A stretch of 64,000 bases of DNA from JACADW01 sp963747985 (GTDB lineage: Bacteria > Acidobacteriota > UBA6911). The notes below the pieces were generated by a model that had not been told where the DNA came from, ran no database searches, and saw only the letters and a list, made by a program, of their open reading frames with translations. Position 1 is the first letter of the stretch. Each line of letters starts with the position of its first letter. Below, in pieces: positions 52,290-59,898 of this stretch. A program made the position numbers and the translations under genes. The stretch is taken from the NCBI GenBank assembly GCA_963747985.1, contig CAVVHG010000001.1, positions 124,001 to 188,000 on the forward strand. Reading direction: 5' to 3'.

Positions 52290-53320
52290 TCAGGCAAAAA
52301 GGCAGGCTGCCCGCTTTCCTGCTCAAGAATGCCACGGCTTACCTGTTTGCCGGCGCATTCATCGCCTTCGGCGTGCAGGCGCCGGCATTCCTGGGGCCGG
52401 CAAACCTGTTGAATATTCTGCTGCAGTCGTCTTCTGCCGCGATCACGGCGACCGGAATGACATTCGTGCTGCTGACAGGAGGCATCGATCTGTCGGTCGG
52501 GTCCATCATGTTCGTCTCGGCTGCCCTGGCCGGCAAGGTGGTCTTGGGCGGCGGAGCGCTGACGCTTGTGATCCTGGCAGTTCTTGTGGCTGGGATTGCC
52601 TGCGGGGCGATCAACGCTTTGTTCGTCACGCGCCTGCGAATCCAACCGTTTATTGCGACACTTGCCGCCCTGTACATGTGGCGCGGCCTGGGTCTGTGGA
52701 TAACCCGGACACGCGCCATGAACCTGCCCGAGAGCCTGCTGCGGGTGGGGACGGCGAGGCTCCTCGGGATACCGGCGCCTGTCATCATTTTTTGTGCAGT
52801 GCTGGCCTCGGCGCATCTGGTGTTGACGCGAACACCGTTCGGCCGGCAGATTTACGCCATCGGCAACGACAGGGAAGCCGCCGGCAAGGCGGGGATAGCC
52901 GTCAGCCGTGTCAGCGCGATTGTTTACATGTTAAGCGGCCTGTGCGCGGCGCTGGGAGGCCTGGTTTCCGTGGCGCAGCTCGGCGCGGTGTCTCCCACGT
53001 TCGGCAACCAACGTGAGTTTGCGGCCATCGCGGCGGCAGTCCTCGGCGGGACGAGCCTGTTCGGCGGCCGCGGCCGGGTATTTCCGGGCACGGTTCTGGG
53101 TGCGGTCCTCATCCAGACGGTCGAGAACGGCCTGGTCATCATCAATGCCAACCCTTACGTGTATCCGCTCATCATGAGCGCGATCATTTTTGTTGCGGTC
53201 TTCACCGACAGTGCGCGGCATGGTCAGCTCCTGAAACTGAGCCGCCGCTACATCCGCCCGTGGCCGGTTGTGACACGCCGAACGGAAGCCGCGAACAGGG
53301 GAGAGGAGGGGAAGCAATGA
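52286..53320 (+). CDS. sugar ABC transporter permease (RbsC-like)
   Basis: 344 residues, about nine membrane spans. Family blocks include AITATGMTFVLLTGGIDLSV (the RbsC signature), FVTRLRIQPFIATLAALYMW, YAIGNDREAAGKAGIAVSRV and FAAIAAAVLGGTSLFGGRGR. It would pair with the frameshifted permease to form a heterodimeric channel; if that gene is truly broken, this intact copy might work as a homodimer, as RbsC does. The start overlaps the ATPase stop and the stop overlaps the start of the TIM-barrel gene, so translation of the three genes is coupled. Confidence 0.92.
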   Translation: MIRQKGRLPAFLLKNATAYLFAGAFIAFGVQAPAFLGPANLLNILLQSSSAAITATGMTFVLLTGGIDLSVGSIMFVSAALAGKVVLGGGALTLVILAVLVAGIACGAINALFVTRLRIQPFIATLAALYMWRGLGLWITRTRAMNLPESLLRVGTARLLGIPAPVIIFCAVLASAHLVLTRTPFGRQIYAIGNDREAAGKAGIAVSRVSAIVYMLSGLCAALGGLVSVAQLGAVSPTFGNQREFAAIAAAVLGGTSLFGGRGRVFPGTVLGAVLIQTVENGLVIINANPYVYPLIMSAIIFVAVFTDSARHGQLLKLSRRYIRPWPVVTRRTEAANRGEEGKQ

Positions 53321-54129
53321 GGCTGGGGATCGGTTCCTACACATACACGTGGGCGATCGGCGTGTCCGGGCATCCCCCCGGAAAGCTTATGACGGCGGGA
53401 GACTTGCTCGACAAGGCAAGGCAGCTCGGCGTCCGTGTGGTCCAGTTTGCGGACAATCTCCCGCTCGACCGGCTTTCCCCGCCGGAGCTGGAAGACATTG
53501 AATCCCAAACGCGGGAACTCGGGATCTCCGTGGAGGTCGGAACGCGAGGGATAGCCCCGGTACATCTGAGCCGCAATATCGAGATCGCGTCGCGGCTCCG
53601 CTCCGCGATCCTGCGGGTGATCGTTGACAGCGGCGAGCATCGACCTGGTGAGGATGAGATAGTCGAGGTACTCGCTGGCATGGTGCCTCAGCTTCGAAAG
53701 GCGGGAATCTGCCTGGCGATTGAAAACCATGATCGATTCCGGGCGCGCTCATTGGCCCGCATCGTCGAGCGCATCGGGAGCATGCATGTCGGCATCTGCC
53801 TGGACACGGTCAATTCGTTCGGTGCGCTCGAGGGGCCGGAAGCGGTCGTCGAGACGCTGGGGCCATGGACGGTCAACCTCCACGTCAAAGACTTCGCCAT
53901 CGAGCGCGTGAGTCACGCGATGGGTTTCGTGGTCGAAGGGAAACCGGCCGGTCGCGGCCGGCTGAACGTGCCCTGGCTCCTGGAGAGACTGCACGCTTTC
54001 GGGCGGGATCCTAACGCAATCCTGGAATTGTGGACGCCGCCTTGTGCAACCATCGAGGAGACGATTGCCAGGGAGGCCGAATGGGCCGGGGAATCGATCC
54101 GGTACCTGCGCTCCCTGATTCCTGAGTGA
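53317..54129 (+). CDS. xylose-isomerase-like TIM-barrel protein (candidate 3-oxo-isoapionate decarboxylase)
   Basis: 270 residues from ATG 53317, overlapping the permease stop (ATGA) and preceded by GAGGAGGGG. Cytosolic AP_endonuc_2 barrel: RLGIGSYTYTWAIGVSGHPP, VRVVQFADNLPLDRL, LAIENHDRFRARSLARIVER (Glu), HVGICLDTVNSFGALEGPE (Asp), NLHVKDFAIERVSHAMGF (His) and ILELWTPPC (Glu), i.e. the usual metal-binding set. Unlike the other TIM-barrel genes in this window it has no Tat signal. As I recall, 3-oxo-isoapionate decarboxylase OiaC belongs to this family and yields L-erythrulose and CO2; genomic context supports this, but sequence alone could equally mean another keto-acid or sugar. Confidence 0.75.
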   Translation: MRLGIGSYTYTWAIGVSGHPPGKLMTAGDLLDKARQLGVRVVQFADNLPLDRLSPPELEDIESQTRELGISVEVGTRGIAPVHLSRNIEIASRLRSAILRVIVDSGEHRPGEDEIVEVLAGMVPQLRKAGICLAIENHDRFRARSLARIVERIGSMHVGICLDTVNSFGALEGPEAVVETLGPWTVNLHVKDFAIERVSHAMGFVVEGKPAGRGRLNVPWLLERLHAFGRDPNAILELWTPPCATIEETIAREAEWAGESIRYLRSLIPE

Positions 54130-54180
54130 CGCGCTCCGAACCAGGAGCCATCCCGGCGCTGCACGGAGGTCTTTTGAATT

Positions 54181-54513
54181 CTACCGGTGTGCGCGTGCGG
54201 CAAACTGGAAGGGGTGGAAGTACCGCTGCCAGGACTCGTCGCTTGACCGGTAACTGTTGTCGAAGAAATAACAATCGGCGAGAGCTTCCCTGACTCGCAA
54301 CAACTCCCTCAGACGGGCCCGATTCCTTTTGTCCATGATTGTCAGATCAAGCAGCTCCAAGGCTCTCTCGAATGCTCTCTGACTGTAGTCCGGGCGATCC
54401 CTCTTCTTCCAGGAGATGGTCCGCCCGATTTCAGCCCCCACGTTGGCCATCTGCTCACAGAACGACAATTTGAACCAGCGTCCTGCCGCCAATTCCCGAT
54501 GCTGATAGGTCAT
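54181..54513 (-). CDS. conserved small protein paired with DUF5674
   Basis: 110 residues, predicted soluble and mainly helical, with no catalytic motif. Blocks such as KLSFCEQMANVGAEIGRTIS, FERALELLDLTIMD, RLRELLRVREALADCYF and a final SWQRYFHPFQFAAR look like those of a conserved family that I have seen beside DUF5674 genes. Its ATG overlaps the DUF5674 stop (ATGA, 54510-54513), so the two are translated together. The pair could be a regulatory or toxin-antitoxin-like unit; nothing in the sequence proves that. Confidence 0.7.
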   Translation of the reverse strand: MTYQHRELAAGRWFKLSFCEQMANVGAEIGRTISWKKRDRPDYSQRAFERALELLDLTIMDKRNRARLRELLRVREALADCYFFDNSYRSSDESWQRYFHPFQFAARAHR

Positions 54514-54857
54514 GGGCTGACGATACCCCCCACGATAGCGAGAATTCGCTCGCGGAGAGCTGCGTCTTCTACTCCGCGAGATCGGTTTCCCTGAGATGGG
54601 CGTAAGTTGACCATGGAGTCAAATTCCACAAGGTCGTCGCCAGGCAGCGCGGGATAGAGATTAACGCCCCACAGGTCCTCCGGTGCCGAGCCCTCTCCGA
54701 TGAGAAAGGCCTCTTCGTCGGAGTGCAACTCAGCGTCTACTGCCATGACCTCCTGCCTGATGTCCACGACGGCCTTGACGAGATCGCCGAACATGGCGGA
54801 CGACATTTCTGCCAATTCCGCCCTGGTAATAGGATTGTTCCTGTCCACGAGTCTCAT
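54510..54857 (-). CDS. DUF5674 family protein
   Basis: 115 residues. The family pattern is clear: ITRAELAEMSSAMFGDLVKA, VVDIRQEVMAVDAELHSDEE, DLWGVNLYPALPGDDLVEFD and NLRPSQGNRSRGVEDAALRE. No enzymatic role is known for DUF5674; the strongly conserved charged and Trp/Asn residues suggest a binding site. No good Shine-Dalgarno sequence precedes the ATG. It is the first gene of a coupled pair with the small protein at 54181. Confidence 0.82.
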   Translation of the reverse strand: MRLVDRNNPITRAELAEMSSAMFGDLVKAVVDIRQEVMAVDAELHSDEEAFLIGEGSAPEDLWGVNLYPALPGDDLVEFDSMVNLRPSQGNRSRGVEDAALRERILAIVGGIVSP

Positions 54858-54884
54858 CGCGGTCGCTCCGACGGAATCTACCGA

Positions 54885-55376
54885 TCACATGCCGTAGAGG
54901 GTTTGGGTATTGACCGGGACCTTGAGTAACTTCAGGTAGAGGTGCAGCTGCATCTTATGATGGGCCTGGTGATCCTTTGCCATCAGGACGGCCTTCCAGA
55001 TCTCACCCGTCCAATTCCATGGAGCCGACACGATGCGGGAGAAGAATTCCTCGTCGCCGATCTCTTTTTCGATGTAGGCAACGGCATCGTCCAAGTCCTT
55101 CCGCATCTCCTGCAGCGCCTCGTCCTTGGAACAGGAGGGCAGATCCTCGAGTTTCGCTGCTTCCGCGATTTCTGCCGGGTCTGAGACAGGCCAGTCGCCC
55201 GTGACCATCATCCTGATGATGCACCAATTCGCTGTGAGGTGTTTCATCAGCTGCGCCAGGGTCATGAAGCCGCCGGCCGGGGCCCAGTTGAGCCGATCGT
55301 CGGGGACCATTTCGACCATTCTCATAAGCGGTTGTTGCGTCGAACGCATCTGCTCGATGAAGTCGTTCTTGTTCAT
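54885..55376 (-). CDS. DinB-fold (DUF664/YfiT-like) metal-binding protein
   Basis: 163 residues, four-helix bundle of the DinB family. It has the metal-ligand histidines expected of the fold: one in LMKHLTANWC and a second set in AKDHQAHHKMQLHLYLKLL. LMRMVEMVPDDRLNWAPAGG near the N-terminus is the standard family opening. Members include thiol transferases using bacillithiol or mycothiol and many uncharacterised proteins. AGGAGAC before the ATG supports the start. It lies 27 bases upstream of the DUF5674 gene on the same strand, so a three-gene transcript is likely. Confidence 0.88.
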   Translation of the reverse strand: MNKNDFIEQMRSTQQPLMRMVEMVPDDRLNWAPAGGFMTLAQLMKHLTANWCIIRMMVTGDWPVSDPAEIAEAAKLEDLPSCSKDEALQEMRKDLDDAVAYIEKEIGDEEFFSRIVSAPWNWTGEIWKAVLMAKDHQAHHKMQLHLYLKLLKVPVNTQTLYGM

Positions 55377-55528
55377 TGCGTCTCCTGTGCGGCAGTTTGC
55401 AGGACAGGTATCGACTCTTTTTAATGCAACGATGTCCGGGACGCAAGGGCGAAGCGGCAGGGCCGGCGTAATCGCTTGCGCTTCAGGCCGGGGCAGGATA
55501 GAAATCTGTGCTGATCGGAGGAAACAGC

Positions 55529-56419
55529 ATGAAAAGGCGCGAGTTCATCATGGCAGCAGGTGCCACGGCGCTGTCCGGACGGGGAGGCCGCGCCCAGGCC
55601 AGTGCGCCGACGGTGGCGGCAACGGCGCCGAAGGCGATTGCGATCAAAGACTACCTGTGGAGCCTCGACGGCGGCTGGGTGAAGTTCGACAAGACCGTGG
55701 ACGTCTTCAAGGCGGGGGACCCCCAGACTGAAGTCAAAGGGATAGCTGTCGCGTGGATGCCGTACGAGTGGGCGATCAGGAAGGCTCTGGAGCTGGGCTG
55801 CAACATGTTCGTGACACACGAGCCGACCTACTACGATCACTGGGACAAGAACCAGGAGGTGTTCAAATTCGACTGCGCCCGCCGGAAGCGCGAACTGGTC
55901 GAGAAATCAGGCATGGTCATTTTGCGGTGTCACGATCTCTGGGACCAGTATCCGGGCGAGGGCGTCCCCGACTCGTGGGCCCGAACACTCGGATTCTCGC
56001 AGCCCGTCGACGGCAAGGGCTGGTTCCGGGTCTTTGACGTATCCGGTCGCACCGCCATTGATGTTGCGAGGCAGGTGGCGCAGAAGACGGCCTACCTGGG
56101 CCAGGATTCCGTGCAGTTGATCGGGGACCGGAAGCGCAAGGTGACTCGCGCGGCTATCGGCTGTGGAGCCATTACCCCGTTCCAGCAATTCATCGAAACC
56201 TACAGGGCGGATCTCGCCATCTGTACAGATGACGGATTTACGTATTGGCAGGACGGGGCCCTGGCGCTCGATATGGGAATCCCCGTCATCATAGTCAACC
56301 ATCCTGTGGCGGAAGACTACTCGATGAAGACGCTGGCCGACCATCTGAAGAAGAAATACCCGGCCTTACCTGTGCACTATATAGCTGAGGGGTGCATGTA
56401 TCGGACGATCCGAGCCTGA
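55529..56419 (+). CDS. exported NIF3-family dinuclear metal protein
   Basis: 296 residues from ATG 55529 (CGGAGGAAA upstream). The leader MKRREFIMAAGATALSGRGG is Tat-like. The NIF3 fold is shown by KGIAVAWMPYEWAIRKALEL, NMFVTHEPTYYDHWD (metal-binding His), the central RAAIGCGAITPF and the C-terminal IPVIIVNHPVAEDYSMKTLA (second His/Glu metal site). NIF3 proteins are hexameric and bind two metal ions; the molecular function is uncertain (GTP cyclohydrolase type 2 activity has been reported for one). Export is unusual for this family, but is in line with other proteins in this window. The next gene starts 22 bases later. Confidence 0.85.
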   Translation: MKRREFIMAAGATALSGRGGRAQASAPTVAATAPKAIAIKDYLWSLDGGWVKFDKTVDVFKAGDPQTEVKGIAVAWMPYEWAIRKALELGCNMFVTHEPTYYDHWDKNQEVFKFDCARRKRELVEKSGMVILRCHDLWDQYPGEGVPDSWARTLGFSQPVDGKGWFRVFDVSGRTAIDVARQVAQKTAYLGQDSVQLIGDRKRKVTRAAIGCGAITPFQQFIETYRADLAICTDDGFTYWQDGALALDMGIPVIIVNHPVAEDYSMKTLADHLKKKYPALPVHYIAEGCMYRTIRA

Positions 56420-56441
56420 GCCCCTTGATTTCCGGAACGCC

Positions 56442-58244
56442 ATGAAGACGAAGAAGCAGAGTGCCAGTCAGAGCGGTAGGCTCCGCATCGGTGACGACTG
56501 GAACGCCATCAGTATTATCGCACTCTCGCAGCAGAGTCCGCTCAAGGCGGTGGCGGAGCTGGTCGAAAACAGCATCGACGCCCGAGCGCAAAACGTCTCC
56601 ATCACCCGGGGGAGGGAAAAGGGCGAGAACTTCATTCGCATCGTCGATGACGGCGAGGGGATACCGCGCAACCCGGGGGGCCTGCCCGACTTTCAGTACG
56701 TGGCGACGCATATTTGCGACTCCATCAAGCGTCAGCTGAAGAAGGAAGAACGCCACGGAGTCCAGGGTGAGTACGGCATTGGCCTGCTCAGCTTCTGGAC
56801 TCTGGGTGAAGGACTGGCGCTTGTGTCGGCCGGCGCCGACGGCCGCACTTACGAGATGCGCATGCGCAAGGGAGATCCGCGCTACACCGTCACGGAGCGA
56901 CGTCGACTCTTCCCTGCCAGGGGGACGGAGGTCGTCGTGCGGCCGCTGCTGCCCGGGATCAGACATCTGAGCGGCGAGAAGATCCAGTGGTATCTGGCAT
57001 CGGAGTTGCGGGATCGCATCAAGCAGACAGGCGCCAGTATCCAAGTAGTCGACCACCAGGCGAGGGCTCGCTATTCCGTGACACCACGCGAATTTGCGGG
57101 GCGACTGTTGCATCAGCTTCCTTCCGTCGATACCCCATACGGAGAGATCTACCTTGAGATCTACCTGGGCGATCCCGGATCCGGAAACCGAGTCGGCCTG
57201 TATCGCCACGGTACGCGGGTCCTCGAAGACCTGGCCGGGCTGGACGCATTCCAGCGGGCTCCCTGGACATCGGACTGCCTTCAGGGAATCGCAGACGCGC
57301 CTTTTCTGACCCTCACTCCCGGCACACGCTCCGGCATCCTGCAGGACGAACGGTTCGCCGCATTGTGCAGCGCGCTGGAGGCGTGCGAGAAACAACTGGT
57401 CGAAGCCATCGAGGAGCAGCAGCGAGCGGCCGAGGAACGGACCAGCCGGGAGATTCTGCGTTCGATCCACCGTGCGTTTCGCGAAGCGCTGCTTGCCTTG
57501 CCCGCCGAGGAATACGACTGGTTCGAGATTCCGGACGGCAAAGAAACGACAAGGCTGGGTTTGCGAAGGTCCGGGCTCGGCATAGAGGCATCAGATGATC
57601 GCGACGAGGCCCAGGCTGAAGAGACCGGTGTGCGCCAGAAGGAGTTCTTCGAGTATCCAGGTCCTTTATATAGCGTCGTTATTTCACCCGCGTCATCCAC
57701 CGTGCCGGTGGGGCAGACAAAGAACCTCCGCGCCGTGGCGCGCGACCGGGAACGTCGCGCAGTGGTGGAGAATCTGGCCTACTCTTGGGAAATCCTCGAA
57801 GGATCCGGAGAATTGCCGAGCGTTGGTTCCGAGGTCTTTGCCTACCACGCACCCATGGAACCGGGTTTGACGTGTCTGCGCGTGCGGGTGAAGCAGGGAG
57901 AGATCGAGTGTGAGGCCGAGGCGCTGGTCACGGTGACCGACGACCTCGTTCCCGTGGCAGAAGAGTCCTCCCGGAGCCGGAAAGGCATGCCGGCCTACAC
58001 CTTCCATCGTGCCCCGGGTGAGCTATGGCGTTCTCGATACGACGAAGCCCGGAACTTGATCATCATCAACAACGCGCACCGCGACTTTGTGTACGCTTCA
58101 CGCAACAAAGTGCTCAAGCTGCGCTACATCTGCCGCTTATATATCAAAGAACTGGTGCACAGCAACTTCCCCGGGCTCTCACCTGAACGCTTGCTCGAGC
58201 GCATGGTCGAGCTCTCGCTCTACACCGAGGAACACCTGCGCTAG
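56442..58244 (+). CDS. GHKL (MutL/Hsp90/MORC-like) ATPase with Ig-like segment
   Basis: 600 residues. The N-terminal domain has the Bergerat ATP site: N-box AVAELVENSIDARA (E39, N43), G1 box DDGEGI (D69-x-G71-x-G73), G2-type HGVQGEYGIGLLSFWTLGEG and GTEVVV. About residues 190-300 form an S5-like transducer region (YGEIYLEIYLGDPGSGNRVG). A coiled segment (about 305-350) is followed by an Ig-like/Big-2-like beta domain (about 405-500, VVISPASSTVPVGQTKNLRA, LTCLRVRVKQGEIECEAEAL) and a helical C-terminus (HRDFVYASRNKVLKLRYICR, ELVHSNFPGLSPERLLERMV). No endonuclease metal motif of MutL is seen. Function unknown; an ATP-driven clamp acting on nucleic acid or protein is the default expectation. Ig-like domains are rare in cytosolic GHKL proteins. 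Confidence 0.75.
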   Translation: MKTKKQSASQSGRLRIGDDWNAISIIALSQQSPLKAVAELVENSIDARAQNVSITRGREKGENFIRIVDDGEGIPRNPGGLPDFQYVATHICDSIKRQLKKEERHGVQGEYGIGLLSFWTLGEGLALVSAGADGRTYEMRMRKGDPRYTVTERRRLFPARGTEVVVRPLLPGIRHLSGEKIQWYLASELRDRIKQTGASIQVVDHQARARYSVTPREFAGRLLHQLPSVDTPYGEIYLEIYLGDPGSGNRVGLYRHGTRVLEDLAGLDAFQRAPWTSDCLQGIADAPFLTLTPGTRSGILQDERFAALCSALEACEKQLVEAIEEQQRAAEERTSREILRSIHRAFREALLALPAEEYDWFEIPDGKETTRLGLRRSGLGIEASDDRDEAQAEETGVRQKEFFEYPGPLYSVVISPASSTVPVGQTKNLRAVARDRERRAVVENLAYSWEILEGSGELPSVGSEVFAYHAPMEPGLTCLRVRVKQGEIECEAEALVTVTDDLVPVAEESSRSRKGMPAYTFHRAPGELWRSRYDEARNLIIINNAHRDFVYASRNKVLKLRYICRLYIKELVHSNFPGLSPERLLERMVELSLYTEEHLR

Positions 58245-58296
58245 ACATGCGGGATGGAGCGGCGGTCCGGTGAGCGAATCACGTTGGCAGGCGGGT

Positions 58297-58450
58297 CTTA
58301 GGATCTGTTTCTCATGAGAGGAGACGGACGGCTGACTTGCGTCAGGAAATCATGAGAGTCAGGCGCTGACTTGCGGCGCCCGTCCAGCCTGGATCCGGAA
58401 CTCCTGTTCGCAGATGAACCTCGAAAACGCTCCAGAGAATAGATCCTAAG
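58297..58450. repeat. MITE-like element with terminal inverted repeats (family E)
   Basis: CTTAGGATCTGTTTCTC (58297-58313) and its inverted partner GAGAATAGATCCTAAG (58435-58450) bound 154 bases, matching except for one substitution and one indel. Inside are CTGAC-TTGC-GTCAG, a perfect 5-bp hairpin, a second direct copy of GCTGACTTGCG, and flanking GGACGG/CCCGTCC words that can pair. No open frame is credible. The element fills most of the gap between the convergent GHKL ATPase and aminotransferase genes and adjoins a family-B module. Confidence 0.6.
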
Positions 58451-58492
58451 GCCTGTTCTGCACCTCAATATCGGGCTAAGTCGTTGCAGAGG

Positions 58493-59884
58493 CTAAGGAT
58501 GCGTCGGTCCGACCCCGGTGCCGAGGACCTCGTCGACTGCTTCTTCCAGGACCAGGATGGATTCCTTCAAGGCGTCTTCCGGGATGGTCAGCGGCGGGGC
58601 GATCTTGATGCACTCGCCTCCGGCACCCACTGGTGCGAACATGAGCAGGCCCCTCCGGAAGCAGGCGATGTTGATCCGCAATGCCATATCAGGGTCGGGT
58701 GTCTTCGTGCCGGGCTTGACGACCTGGATTCCCGCCACAAGGCCCTTGCCCTGCACGCACCCGAGGACCTTCGGCCGCTTCTCCTGGATCCGGCGCAATT
58801 CCGGGATGAGGATCTCACCGAGAGACGCCGCCCTTTCGGCAAGGTGCTCCTTCTGGACAATCTCGAGGCTGGCGATGGCCGCAGCCACCGGCAGCGGGGA
58901 TCCCGAGTGCGTGGATGTCATCGAGCCCGGGGCGTACAGGTCCAATATGTCTTCACGCCCGATCACGGCGGAGATCGGAAGAGACGAGGAGATGCCCTTG
59001 CCGCACGCGATCAGATCGGGCCGCACTCCGTAATGTTCGTACCCGAACATCTTGCCGGTGCGGCCGAAACCAGCCTGAACCTCGTCGTAACACATGACGA
59101 TGTCATGTGCCCGGCAGAGAGCTTCCAGTTTCTGCGCGTATTCAGGCGGAAGGAAATCGGGACCTCCCCCCTGGTAAGTCTCCGTCATCACGCCGGCGAT
59201 GTCCTTCGGTTGTACGCCTTGCGCGGCCAGCTTCTTGAGGAAGAGATCGAAGGAGGTATCTTCGTTCTTGTATCCGTCGGGAAACGGTACCTGCACAAAC
59301 GTGCGGTCACGATCGACCATCCATTCTTTCTGTTTCTCGTTCCCACCCGCGAGCTGGGCTCCCATCGTGCGCCCGTGGAACGCAAGGTCAAAGGACACGA
59401 AATACTTCTTGTGAGCCCCGTGTTTCTTGAGGGCATAGGTCTTCGACAGCTTGATGCAATTCTCGGTCGCCTCGCTGCCCGTGCTCATCAAGAAGACCCG
59501 GTACCGTGCCGGATCGGGAGAGATGTCGCGCAGCATCTGCGTGAGGCGCGCGCGCCGTTCGTGCACGAACACATAGGACGCAAGCAGGCCGTGGTCTATG
59601 ATGTCACGCAGGGCATCCGTGATTTCTTTGCGCCCGTGCCCGGCGTTGGTGATGAGCACGCCGGACGACCAGTCGATCCAGCGGTTGCCCCAGCGGTCGC
59701 TAACAACGCAGCCCTCTGCCTTATCCCAAATGACGGGAGGCTGGCCGCTCATGGAGCGCGGCTCCGTTCGCTTCAGCAATTCGAAAATCGGCAATGATTC
59801 GGGCACAGGCAGCATGGTCTTAATGCTGCGGTATCTTGTCTCTACTTTCGGTACTGGTACGGGCGTCAGATCATAGACTGCCAT
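58493..59884 (-). CDS. class III PLP-dependent aminotransferase
   Basis: 463 residues from ATG 59884 (GAGAGGAG upstream). A longer frame extending to 60445 is only the antisense-frame reading of the neighbouring gene. Family blocks: YVFVHERRARLTQMLRDISP, FLMSTGSEATENCIKLSKTY, FHGRTMGAQLAGGNEKQKEW, CYDEVQAGFGRTGKMFGYEH, DLIACGKGISSSLPISAVIG (PLP lysine) and MTSTHSGSPLPVAAAIASLE. This is the 4-aminobutyrate/ornithine/diaminobutyrate-type group; the acceptor and donor are not evident. The last codons (GTGVGPTHP) are encoded by a family-B repeat module (58504-58516), so the end is probably not native. It is co-transcribed with the oxidoreductase upstream (14 bases). Confidence 0.9.
   Translation of the reverse strand: MAVYDLTPVPVPKVETRYRSIKTMLPVPESLPIFELLKRTEPRSMSGQPPVIWDKAEGCVVSDRWGNRWIDWSSGVLITNAGHGRKEITDALRDIIDHGLLASYVFVHERRARLTQMLRDISPDPARYRVFLMSTGSEATENCIKLSKTYALKKHGAHKKYFVSFDLAFHGRTMGAQLAGGNEKQKEWMVDRDRTFVQVPFPDGYKNEDTSFDLFLKKLAAQGVQPKDIAGVMTETYQGGGPDFLPPEYAQKLEALCRAHDIVMCYDEVQAGFGRTGKMFGYEHYGVRPDLIACGKGISSSLPISAVIGREDILDLYAPGSMTSTHSGSPLPVAAAIASLEIVQKEHLAERAASLGEILIPELRRIQEKRPKVLGCVQGKGLVAGIQVVKPGTKTPDPDMALRINIACFRRGLLMFAPVGAGGECIKIAPPLTIPEDALKESILVLEEAVDEVLGTGVGPTHP
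58504..58516 (-). repeat. family-B repeat module inside the aminotransferase 3' end
   Basis: TCGGTCCGACCCC is identical to the right arm of the 12474-12707 element. About 55 bases outward, CCTAAGGCCTGTT (58445-58457) matches, inverted, the AACAGGCCTTAGG of that element. The module provides the terminal codons of the aminotransferase. Confidence 0.6.
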
Positions 59885-59898
59885 GTTTCTCCTCTCCC

